Origin: Guillardia theta CCMP2712
Taxonomy: Eukaryota > Cryptophyceae > Pyrenomonadales > Geminigeraceae
DNA length: 64,000 nucleotides
Assembly (NCBI RefSeq): GCF_000315625.1
Contig: NW_005434668.1
Location: 567,808-631,807, forward strand
Reading direction: 5' to 3'
Below are positions 11,220 through 21,620 of the stretch, piece after piece (the stretch's first letter is position 1; each line of letters opens with the position of its first letter). The notes under the pieces are model-generated. The model made no database searches and had not been told where the DNA came from. It worked only from the letters and a program-made list of their open reading frames with translations. The translations under genes and the position numbers were made by a program.

Positions 11220-12626
11220 ATGAAGCTGACCATGCTGTACGCCCTTCTCTTCGTTCCTCTCGCTCTCCCATCAAAACCCAAAGGCTCCAACCTGAAATTG
11301 GCAGCGAAGATCGTGGAAAAGAATGAGCCCAAGATACCTGTATGGCTTGCAGGACAGGAGTTGTACAAGACTGAGAGGGTTGCCCTCTTGTTGAGAGGCG
11401 CCTCACTCGATGAGGAGACCAAATGTAATCTCTTGGACTTGAACACTTTGAAGAAGCCAAATGCACTATTACTTGGGGAAAAGATTGATGGAGGAAAACT
11501 TCAGGGAAATTCATTTTTGGAGGATATTTGTAGAAAGAAGCGTGCTAGCATGTATATTCATGCCTCAAGCACTCAGAAAAAGCCCCGTAATCTTGCATTT
11601 GGGCGGCTTTTTAACGAAAAAATACTGGACCACTTCGAATTTAAAATCACGCGAAGTTCAAGAAATGAAAGCAATAACCATACATCAGTACGGAAGTTTC
11701 CAAGTTACGGTTCTCCTCCTTGTTTCGTCTTTATCGGACAACAATGGCAGGTCTTCTCTCCTCCTTCTCCTCCTTTACCTTTCCTTCTGCCCCTCCCTTT
11801 CTTCTGATCTACCTCCCTGCTTTCTATCCTGCCTTCAACTCTCTCTCCTCGCCTCCAACCATTCCTTCTTGAAATGTGGTCAGTTGCTCACGCTTTGTAT
11901 AGAAAGACAAAAATCTTTCTGAGTTCAAGAATTTACTCATCGACTGTTTCGGTGTCCGACTTGGCAAAACTGTATCAATGGACAGCATTGAGCATGCCAT
12001 TGTTTGTGTAGCGCACAATCAGACCGAAGTGTCTTTGATTCACTATGTGATCGAGATGGTGAGTTGGCAATGAGCGCGATGAGAGCAAGATCATCACATT
12101 GTTGGATAGGGTAAATCGCTCCAAACCGTCAAACTTCACCTGTCCTTCCCTGATTGTACCATGAACGTAAGAGCTATGAATTCCTCGCTTTATTCATATT
12201 GACTGTTCTCAAGCTCCGAGAATGTAAGCTGGCAGATGTTAACATTCTAAGAAAAGCTCTTGGAGTCGTACGAGAAGGTCTTCACTTCATTTTGTCGTGA
12301 GGGATCTTTGTGTGTACTCATGAAACCATTTCAGTTGGACCGGAAGCACAGAAACGGGCAAAGCGAAGATTGGAGAAGAAGCAGAAAGAGGCAGAGAAGC
12401 GACGAAAGCGCCTGGTCTTTGCAATCGGAGATCTTCAAAGCGTTACTGAACTGATGTGCAGGTCGAGGAAAAGAGAAAGCAGTGGCTGGCCCAAGGGATC
12501 CATGCGACGCCCGAGATGCTCCAACAGTACGCGGAGGAACAAGTCAGTCACCTTGTTTGATTGGTGTCATGCATAGTGACAAATTTCTTACAGAACGCTG
12601 CTGCGGTCAAAGTTAAGGCACTATAG
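11220..12626 (+). CDS. RPF2: RPF2-like Brix-domain ribosome biogenesis protein with signal peptide
   Basis: RPF2 helps install the 5S RNP during large-subunit ribosome assembly. Family features: AAKIVEKNEPKI near the N-terminus, LNTLKKPNALLL, then the Brix signature STQKKPRNLAFGRLFNEKI, next SEFKNLLIDCFG, KSLQTVKLHLSFPDC and a basic C-terminal helix (EAQKRAKRRLEKKQKEAEK). Introns fit at about 11645-11750, a 5' part near 11880, 12059-12110, 12170-12213, 12285-12337, 12415-12461 and 12543-12593. Stop TAG is at 12624. Oddly, the protein starts MKLTMLYALLFVPLALPS, which looks like a signal peptide and is not expected for a nucleolar factor. In a cryptophyte this could send it to the periplastid compartment to serve nucleomorph ribosomes (inference). 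The region 11700-11880 is CT-rich and poorly resolved. Confidence 0.75.
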
Positions 12627-12645
12627 CATACAAAGATTTGTTTAT

Positions 12646-15345
12646 TTAGTAGAATTGAGATCGAATACAATAATTGAGGTCACAGTGATGTGGCGGCGTT
12701 TGACTCAAATTCACCCTGAACCCTAATTTAGTTGTGTTGTTGGGCTGCACCTTATTGTTCTTGTTCAGCTCCGCTAGCTCATCTTGATTCCTAGACATCT
12801 TGTATTCAGCACTTCACAACCATGGCATGCATTTTTGGTATACCGAGAGATACTTTCTTTCAGGTTCTCGATCGCTTTTTGTTTCTCCTCATATTCCATT
12901 GCTTGTGACAAGCCTAGCCTTCCCTCACTTTTCATAGACTGTCAAAGACGTCAGTCTTGTCTCAGAACCAGAGTATCGCAAACCTTGTACTCTTTTATGA
13001 CTAGCTCCAGCCCAGCAAGCTCATTTTGCATGTTAACGCTGCCAGTATGTTCAGGAAACTTGAATCAATCTCAAGCAACAGCGTACATGAGCGTTTGAAT
13101 CCTTTGCTTCTGTTGTGCAATGGGATCCCAAGGGGGAGTGGGAGGTCGATAAGGAAGAGAGCTGTGAAACTTCGTGTCATGCGGCATCTCCAGCACCTGT
13201 CAAAAAGACCTCAGGCCTAAGGCAAACAACAGAATATCTTTCGCCCAACCTCTTCACTGACTATCCCACGAGAGGCGGAAAGTTTCACCAACTTGGCAGG
13301 AAGGAGTTGTGAGAACTGACCCTCTTCTGTTCGTTGATAATCCACGTAGGTACCCGTCTTCACTCTGATTTTCTGCAAAGAGTTGCGGATAGTGCTTTGG
13401 ATGATCGGATTCGGATCCCCTGAGTGAGCTTCGATTCCTTCCTTCTCCTCGAGCATTCGCCTTGCTTCTGCTGTTGCCTCAGGGTAGCAAACTTTGTTCA
13501 GCAGAGCAATCTTTGCAATGCATTCTACAGCAGCTCGTCGACAGCCAGGATCTTCATCCTTCATCAAGTCTGTCAAGTCTGCCAGATGATCAGAAGTGTC
13601 TCTTAAGGGATTTGCGTTACCCGCAAGCAACCAGTGGTCGTCTTTGGTCAAGATTATAGCAAGCATAGACAAGCAGTCTGCTCTAGAGACGTCAGACTCA
13701 TCCTTTCCACGAGCAATCAGAGTCTGTATTAGTGAATGGTCTGCTATCAGTGTCATGGCATCAAAGACAAGGTCCCTCTTCTGCATCGAAGTCTCTCGAA
13801 GCAAAGAGAGAACAATATTCACAGCTGTTGCTGATCCTTGCGTCACGATATTCGACAATATGTGTAGTGCAAGATGCCTGCATTTCTGATTGTCGCTGGT
13901 CAATTTCTTGCAAATCGTTTCGATAGCCATTTCATCATCATATTTGCTCAGTTCAATAAACAATTTCATGCTTGCAAATCTGATTTCATCACTTTCATCT
14001 TCGATCAAATCTGCTAAAACGCGGAGAAGTTTTTCTTCTCCCTCTGTCCAATAAGAATAACACGTTGAGAGTGCAGCCAACTTCACTTGATGGCTCCCAT
14101 ACTGTAGCAGGTCTATGATCTTCATCTTGACAATGCTTGAATTGAAGAATTCAGAGTATCCCACTTCCACGGACAGTTTCGAAACCTTCCCATCGTTCTT
14201 TTGACTGACGCTGTTGAATCCCTTGACCACCTCATTGTCCTCATGCAGCGTCAAGCGGAAAGGATGCATGGCAGGATGAAAATCATGTTCATCCAACGGA
14301 ATGGACTTCAAGGGAAGCAAGCACTCGCCAACAAAGTCATCCACTTCGCCATCCTCATCCCACAACGAGAAGACAAGCACATCTTGAGAACGGTCTTTAA
14401 CTTCATGATGGAGGCTCATGTTCCATTTTGGATTCAAGTTTCGCCAAACGATTGGTGTTCTTCCCAATTCATTCTCCTTATCTCCACTACGTAGCAGTAT
14501 TCTGCAATATGCATCACAAGAGCCAAACCTGCATGAAGCCGTTAAATACAATCCCTCTAGATTCTATGATTGAATGGTACTTGTCTTTCTTTGGTAAATT
14601 TGACGATTTCAATACTACGATCTTCAATTCCATGAACAGTTGATTTGTGTTAGGGTCTCCAATTCTTTCCAGAGCTTTGAGAGCCGCGATCTTGACAAGG
14701 TCGTCTTCATCGTTCAGTCTTGGCATGATGTACGAGAGACAAACTGAATTCCCAAAGTTCTTCCTGTCTAGTTTCATATCTTGAGTGTTCAAGGTCATCG
14801 GAAACCTTCAACAATACCTGCAGTCCCTAAGAGTGCCGCGGATCGAATCTTTGGATTTGGATGTCTTGATATACGGCCAAGAGCGCGAACAGAATTTTCA
14901 ATCGTTTTCGACTTGTGAGGAAAGCGAAGGGAATTTTCAAGGAACACTGAATCGTGCACATCAAGTTTCTATGCCAGGCTAGTAAGGATCTTCACTGACA
15001 ACAAGATAGTACCTACCGCCTTTCCTCGCATCCATAGATTGCTGTCCATCCAAATGTCAGGGTTCTGCACACGAGTTGCTCTATCATTCAGGACATGCTG
15101 ACCTTCGAAGAATTTCTTTCTCTGATCCTGTCAGAGGGCTTCGCAGAGTTGTCATCCTGAAGCATCGTGAGGTCGATGGAGGTGGGTAGGAGCGCTGTCG
15201 ACCTTTCGAAGCTTCCTCCTGCGGTTCGCCTCAAGTCCTTGCTCTCTGCTGTCATCCCAGTGCTTCTCGACCTTCTAGTTCGACTTCTCCCATCCCATGT
15301 CCCTTCCGAGCTTCCCCTGCTCCGTCCCGTCGTCCACCATTGCAT
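12646..15345 (-). CDS. HEAT-C2-HEAT repeat protein with C-terminal coiled coil
   Basis: Starts at ATG 15345 with a basic Ser/Arg-rich exon. Short exons then encode a HEAT repeat (SVRALGRISRHPNPKIRSAALLG; KIAALKALERIGDP) and a C2 domain: FMELKIVVLKSSNLPKKD, an intron at about 14527-14582, then FGSCDAYCRILL..NPKWNMSLHHEV and FSLWDEDGEVDDFVGECLLPL. The C2 Asp pattern (DAY, DEDGEVDD) suggests Ca2+-dependent membrane binding. A long exon (about 13320-14527) carries more HEAT repeats (AALSTCYSYW, IRFASMKLFIELSK, CRRAAVECIAKIAL). The final exons read as coiled coil (NELAGLELVIKEYK, QAMEYEEKQKAIENLKE, DELAELNKNNK) and end at TAA 12646, only 19 nt from the converging RPF2-like gene. The role is unknown; a membrane-linked scaffold is inferred. 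Confidence 0.75.
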
Positions 15346-15399
15346 AGCAACGGTAGTCACTGGTGTAAGGGGAGTGGTTTCAGCTCCGAAGTTTGCTGA

Positions 15400-15560
15400 C
15401 CCGGGCCTTGGGTAGGTTTCATGCAACAAGGGGTACGGGTGGTATTGATGTGGGGTAGTCACCACAGAGAGGCCTGTTTCATCCGGGGAATATAGTGGTA
15501 GGGGTAGTCAAAATGTGGGTAGGGGTGGTGATGAGGAGGGTTGAGTCCTTCATCATTTTA
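15400..15560. promoter_or_regulatory. Promoter cluster with GGGTAGGGG words
   Basis: Upstream of the C2/HEAT gene (-) and the helix-hairpin-helix gene (+). Contains TGGGTAGG (15411), AAGGGGTACGGG (15428), TGGGGTAG (15452), GTGGTAGGGGTAG (15494) and TGGGTAGGGGTGG (15513). A CT-rich tract follows at 15600-15660. Confidence 0.5.
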
Positions 15561-15855
15561 GGAGGCGAGATGAATTTGAACTAGATCTCCCGACTGCCCC
15601 CTCCTATCCTCTCCTCCCTACGTCTCCTCCTCCTCCTCCTGCCCCGTCCTCTATTCCTCTGGTCTTCACCTTCCTTCCCATCTCATTCTCAATCGGACAC
15701 ATCGTCCTCCGCTTTGTCTCATCGCGATTCAATCGGATTCCCCTCGTCTTCATCTTGATATCGGCTCTCAGTGTTCTCTTAAGTGATGCTCCGCTGGCTC
15801 TGACCAACAGTGTCAACATGCATTGTCATGCCGCAATCTCGCTGAACAGACGACG

Positions 15856-16398
15856 ATGAGATCACTGGCTCCATTGTTGCTTCTTCTGTTCTCAGGCATT
15901 GCCGTTTGCTAGTCACTCTGCCCTGCTCCACTTCCAGGTGATGGTGTCCCCGATGAAAACCAGAGAGATGGTAAGTGACTTCGACATGCTCACAAGCACT
16001 CAAGCGTGTAGTTGACAACGCGACAGGTGCAAGTGTTCATCAACACTGACGATGATGCTGTTATCAACGCACTACCCGGAGTTTCTTCCGCGCTTGCAAA
16101 TAGGATATTGAAGGCCAGGCCCTTCAACAGCTTTGAGGTCGCTTGTTGTGTGAGTCGTTGGAGCTGACGATGTGATGGTCAGGAGCTCTTGTCCGTGAAG
16201 GAGATGTCTCTCGAACTTCTTCGCAAGTGGATTCAAAACGGGTTTGAAATCCAGCTGCAGTTGAGTCACTCCAAATCTGTTCCTCGACGTCCTCCTCTTC
16301 CAAGACTTGAGTAAGGTGTGAACTTGTTGCTGCCATGGGCTTAGACCGTTTGCAGGCAAGAAAAGAGCAACTCGAGGGGGAAAGAGGTTACCCTGTGA
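15856..16398 (+). CDS. Signal-peptide protein with helix-hairpin-helix domain
   Basis: ATG 15856 opens a clear signal peptide (MRSLAPLLLLLFSGIA). A 34-nt intron (15901-15934) ending in TTCCAG joins in phase. A second intron follows ATGAAAACCAGAGAGATG at about 15968-16025. The next exon reads FINTDDDAVINALPGVSSALANRILKA, an intron, then ELLSVKEMSLELLRKW. This is the ComEA/PsbU-like double helix-hairpin-helix, about 60 residues, with the hairpin glycine in LPGVS. In bacteria the fold binds DNA; in PsbU it is a lumenal photosystem II subunit. With a signal peptide, an organelle or export location is likely. The C-terminus is uncertain: phase gives a stop at 16396, while another frame runs to 16431. 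Which of the two HhH roles applies cannot be decided from sequence. Confidence 0.6.
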
Positions 16399-16439
16399 AC
16401 TTGTTCTACGTGTCCGTGTTGAAGGTGAAATAGGCATCC

Positions 16440-19400
16440 TTGTCTGCGAATGAACCTCCCGAGCCTTCGCAAAAAGTGTCACAAGTGGAGGTGAGACGTC
16501 TTGATCAATTCCTGCAAGTTCACAAATGCAAAAAGGAGATGGGAAAAGATGACCTGATGCTCATGCTCTACAATCAGCTCGATGCCAGACTGCGGTGGCT
16601 CGAACACAACAGGATTCGACGAGACATGTTCCGTTACATGGATCAGTGGAACAGCATACTACATCAAAGAAAAAGGTAGGTTGGGTAGAAGGTACCAACT
16701 ACTTCTTGACTGCTGACCTCATGGGATTAGACTAGAATATTGCGAATTCAACCTGCTCTTGCGGACTTTTAAGAGACTCACGAGAAGAAAACTTCATCTC
16801 TGGTTCTTCCACACTCGCAAGAAAGTGAGGCTGCAAAAGATTGGTAAGAGAGAGCCAACCTGTGTTCCGCTTCCTCTATGATTTGACTTCACCAAAGGAG
16901 ATCGCAAAAGGCTGTCGATGGCCCTCCGAGCTAGAATGAAAGCGTTTCATACATGGGCTCGATCAAGTTATTACGTGATGCTGCTAGGAAATGCCTATGC
17001 AAGTTTGATGGGGAGGTTTTTGACACGAAAGATGCGCTTTCACTTTGCGCAATGGAGAAGTTATGTTGATCGGAAGAGTCAAATTTCTGTTACAGCTTGC
17101 AGAATGCAATCTCATTGGATGTTTAGATTCCTTCGCAGCTGCTTCTTGAGATTTCACGCATATTTCGTGCAGCGAAAGTGATATATCTACTGAATTTTGA
17201 ATGATTTTGATTGACGAGTCAAATTGACTGCACAGATACGTTCAAAAACGATTATTACAAGCAATCAAACGGTAATTGTAATTCTGCTACTCATTTCTGT
17301 ATATTAAACAATTTGAAATTCAGGAACAACTCGAGATGTTGCTTATTGATCTTCTCGAGCTGGTCGAGCAGGTGACATTGTGAAGTTTTGTGAAGTTTTC
17401 TTTGCATCTTATGATACATTTCGTGATAGCCATCTACGTCAAATGTCACTTCGAAGCTCTAGAGCTACTTTTGCGCAACTCATAACTCTGCGGCGGAAGA
17501 AGACTAGTTTCCGTTGTTGGCGTGAGTTTCATGTTTTGTGAAGAAAATGTCTTGAGGAAAAGAGCAGGCGACTTGATTGCAGGAGGCCCGCGTCGATCTG
17601 TGCATTTCGCAAACCTAGACAAGGAGGAGTCGAATCGCCTGCTGGGAATGAAAGATCAGGGTGAGAGCTCCAGCGCTGGCTTGAGCTGGCTGACTGCCAC
17701 GGCAGTGCGACTCAACTCCCTCGTGTGGAGCTGGAGACGCTTGAACAAGATGCTAAAAATATGGAAAGTAGCAGCTGTCGTCAAGCGAAAGATGTAAGCT
17801 GCTCCTTTTATCTTTTATGGCAACTGAAAGACAACAGCTCAAGGAAAGGAGAGACAGTGACAGCGAGAAAGCAGCTCAGTTTGCAGAGAAAATGCTTGTC
17901 GATATGGTTTGAGTCTACGCAGAGAAACAGACGGGCGCGAATGACAGGAGTGAAAGTGTTGGTCCTGTGAGTAGAGCGATGGCAGTGTGAGTACTGATGG
18001 CTGAGTTAACCTCAGGTCACTCCAGCGGAAGACAAGAGCTTGCTGGTGGCGATGGCTCACTTTTCTCTTTGATCGGCTCAGATTGAAGAGACTGGCGAAC
18101 TCAATTACGAGAAGGTCGTCGCTTGTGCTCCTGACGAGCATGTGAGGTCGTGCACGAGACATGGCTGTCAAGTCACCGGTAGGTGCAGGGTCAAGAGCTG
18201 GGCTCGAGCTGTGCAATCCAAGTTAAGGAGCATCGTTTACAAGGAGTCAAGGATCCTAGAGGTTCAAAGACGCAGCCAGAAGATTTCTCTTTCCGCTGGG
18301 CTGCTTCTCTTCCGGTGCTCCCCCGTACTCCCAGCACCTGACTGACAGGTCTTGCAGTATCTTCGTCGGTTGGCGCAGTCTTGCTTTCAACACCGAGCGA
18401 TTGAAGAATCTAGGAGTGAAGTGCTTGCTGAGATCACTGTTTGCGACGATCACTCGAGCCTTCAACATGTGAAGATCATCAAACTTGGTTTGGTTCGACC
18501 TTGACGTCTTTCCAAGTTGGAAAGAAAGCAGCTTTTTCACGCAGCAAGAACGAGGACCTCGTATCCACATCTTCTTCCGGTATGGTCGTGCAATAGTCAT
18601 GCACTGGTGCAGATGAAGGGCTGATAACAGCATGACAGATGTTGGTTGTTGACCATCATCGGGAAGCATCAAAAGCGTCTGCAGATGATCAGACTCGTAC
18701 GTATAAACGGCTGTGCCGCAAGCTGTTAACATGTTGAGTCAGAGGACACGTGGGATTATGACGTCGTTGAAGACAATGATTGAGCAGTGGAGATTGCAGT
18801 CTGACGCTGAGTGATGCAGACTACGTCTTGTTGTACATGCTCTTGACGAATGTCTGCAGGTCAAAGAACTCCAAGGTCTCAGTCAAGATTGCAGTGCGCT
18901 GGACCCTCATGACCTGCAAGAGATTCTTCAGGTCGGCTCCTCGACCTTCCCTTGTGCTTCTTTCCTCTCGAGGCTCAGTGAGAGCTGTAGGGTCTGGCAC
19001 CAGCTCTCCCAACAGAGGAGAAAGCAGCGGCTCCTGATGAAGCCCTTGGCGAGGACGGCACGTGCTCGTCTGTTTCGTCGGTCGTTCACTCACTGGGCGG
19101 GCCGAGCGTAAGGAGATGGAGGAGACTCGGAGATGGTGTCTGACTTGTCTCAGTTATGCTCGGCGACGACGATGGCACGCAGGCTCTGTCATCCTAGCAA
19201 GACACGAATTGATGATGTTGTCGGACGCGTTCAGGTTGAGACCTCATGAGTGTTGGGTCTTGTGACCATCTCTCAGTGATTGGTGGGAGGCCTGTCCGAG
19301 GCTGCAGACGATCGCACAAGAGTCTGACAGCGACAGGGACAGCATTGAAGACTCTTTTTCTCTACAGGAAACTTTGCTCACTAGACAACAGCGAGCAAGT

Positions 19401-19756
19401 TTGCATCTCAAGTCAATGGAGAGAATGTGGAAAACTGTGCGCAGCAATTTGGCTTGCACGCTGTTAAGTATCATGCAGATGCGCATTCACTTCTTCCAAT
19501 GGTGCGGACTGATTCAAACTCCTCGCGATTCTGCCAAGGAAAGTCCGTTGCTTCCCTCTAAAGCTGTCATCGTGAGCAACAGGTGAGGGTCCTCTGTTTC
19601 ACCACCTGCGACTGTGTGACAGCACATGACAGCCCGAGAACGACCTGGTTGGACAAGAACGAGAGCTCGGAGGAGGATTCTGACACGAGAGAGATCCTTC
19701 CAACCAGCAAGAGGCGGATAGATTTCAGTAGACGGTATGCTCGAAATGTGATTTGA
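16440..19756 (+). CDS. Sfi1-like tryptophan/arginine repeat protein
   Basis: At least twelve short exons, all consistent with GT-AG introns of 45-60 nt (for example about 16678-16731, 16844-16899, 17179-17235, 17273-17324, 17372-17430). The encoded protein repeats a helical unit of the form (aromatic)xxW(x)nR: FRYMDQWNSILHQRK, RRKLHLWFFHTRKK, MKAFHTWARSSY, MRFHFAQWRSYVDRK, WMFRFLRSCFLRFHAYF, SLVWSWRRLNKMLKIWK, RACWWRWLTFLFDRL, RARLFRRSFTHWAGRA and MRIHFFQWCGL. This matches centrin-binding Sfi1-type repeats of centrosome and basal-body proteins. The first in-frame ATG is 16539, but the frame is open from about 16440 and the true start is unresolved. The last exon gives SSEEDSDTREILPTSKRR.. with stop at 19754. 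Exons at 18.3-19.0 kb are the least certain. Confidence 0.65.
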
Positions 19757-19851
19757 ACAAGATGATAAAGGGCATGAAGAGTTAAGACTTGAACGTGACG
19801 GAGGTGCATCTGCTACTGTACCATAAAATTGCTCTAATGGCAACCACCATG

Positions 19852-20847
19852 TTAGACCCACTCTCTGTCCTCCACTCCTTTGGGAACTGAGAACTGTCGA
19901 AACTTCGGATCGACACTCCCATACGACGATTTTTGATTCGCAAAATCGCCCAATTTCTCCTGCTCCTCCTCCATGAACTCTCGCGTAACCGGCAGACCTG
20001 TCGTAGGGTGAGGTCAGAAAGGAAGAGGCAGGTAGTATTCCATCTACCTATGATCTTTCTGCCAACGTCCATGATCCCCTACAAACAAGTCAGGCAGGTA
20101 AAGTATAGCTCCCAACTGCGTTGGCACCAAGCAAACCCCCGTCGCCATGCAGAGAAAGATCACGATCACTACGAAGACAATCTGTCCAGTTGACGACTAT
20201 TGATTAGAAAATATCAAAATACGAAAAGAGCACCTGAGGGATTATCCGGTAGGTTGAGTACCCTTTGTGAAACACAGCTTCCTGAAAATTTTTCCTTGCA
20301 CGGGCCCAACACTCGTATTCTTTTCCAGGCTGGAGGCAAATATCAATGAGGTCCTGAAACCAACATTTGATCTAGTGTGACCTTATACATCCGTAAATAA
20401 TTGTTCTTATCTTCAACTGTAAAATATTGCCACCCTGATGGCTCATCCCGCGATATTCCTTGACGATAAATGTCTTGGGACCGTAGCACGCTTGCATTCT
20501 TAGCATTCCAGTCCAATGCTCCTTGAATCGATCCTACCCTTACCTCAACCTTGAGGAGGCAGATCAGTATGGAAGAGAGAGTCGAGAGAGTCATTACTGG
20601 GACAACCACCCGCTCCTTGATCCCATCGATGGTCTCGTATTTCTCCCAATGACCGTTCCCAGTGACCGTGCAGTGAGCGTAAACATAATTGTGTCTCACC
20701 TGCATGAGCTGATGACTGAATGCAAAAGAAAATGCGAACCAATCTCACCTCGAGACTGGGGAGAAGATGCCAGAAGATTGTATAGACCACACTGGTAGTC
20801 ATGCAAAAGGCTGCCAGGTAGAAGAAGAAGCGCTCGTCCGACCGCAT
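19852..20847 (-). CDS. Multi-pass membrane protein, family not recognised
   Basis: From ATG 20847: MRSDERF followed by a membrane segment (FYLAAFCMTTSVVYTIFW). An intron (about 20700-20748) leads to a lumenal part HNYVYAHCTVTGNGHWEKYE and a second segment (VVVPVMTLSTLSSILICLL). A soluble loop follows (GALDWNAKNASVLRSQDIY, GWQYFTVEDKNNYLRMYK, KEYECWARARKNFQEAVFHKG) and a third segment (IVFVVIVIFLCMATGVCLV). The C-terminal tail reads GLPVTREFMEEEQEKLGDF and ends ..DREWV at TAA 19852. Introns sit at about 20345-20372, 20195-20233 and 20000-20090. An extra upstream exon near 20940-20990 is possible. The function is unknown. Confidence 0.55.
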
Positions 20848-21049
20848 GATTTCGGGAGCTCAGCGATCTTTCACAGAATCTTCAAGAAGGTATTCATTGC
20901 GTGTCAGCTGCAAGATAAATCAGGAGACCATGCCTCTCGTCCTTCTCGCACTCCTACTTTCCCGCCGATGCTCCCTTGGCCATGACGACCCTTGGAAGAT
21001 TCGTTTTTAGTCAACTTGTGGGTATGAGGGTAATGAGTTCCAGGGTTCC

Positions 21050-21480
21050 GAGTTCAGGGCCGCAGTCAGCAGCACCGTCACCGGGGTGACCCGGTGCCGG
21101 CGCGCCGCCGGGTCCAACTTCACGCGGCCGGCCCGGCGCACGGCGGCCGGGCGGCCCTCCGACAGTGTAGCCTAAGGAACGGCAGTGAGCCGGCAGCCGG
21201 CAGCCGCTGAGCCGCTCACGCTCACTGTCAGCCTCCGCCTGAGGCCGCCCGGCGGTTCAACGGTTGCGGGCGGGCCGCAGCGACCATGAGGGCCTTTCGA
21301 ATTCCGTACCATCCGGCTGGACCGAGCAGTGCCGCTGCGGCCCCGGCGGGCCTGCCGGGCGACCAGCCTGAGAGACTGAACGGTCAACGGTGGCCCGAGT
21401 CCCAGCACACATGATGATTCTTTATTGCACTTCACAGTGCTGACTCACCGGCGGCCACCCCGCCCCCCGCAATTTGATTA
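21050..21480. repeat. GC-rich island B
   Basis: A second CCGG/GTGAC-rich block with sharp edges. It contains CGGTTCAACGGTTG at 21253-21266, a 14-mer found again in island D at 59974-59987. No gene is supported inside. Confidence 0.6.
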
Positions 21481-21620
21481 GATTTTTCGCTAGATTTCTT
21501 TCCCCCACTAGTAGCTCGCAATGGTTTGAAGACGTCAGGAGTCAGCCAGGTACAACTGCGCGGGACTGAGTCAGCGGGTCAACTTCAAAGTCTAATCCAT
21601 TCGATCATGTCAAGTCTCCC

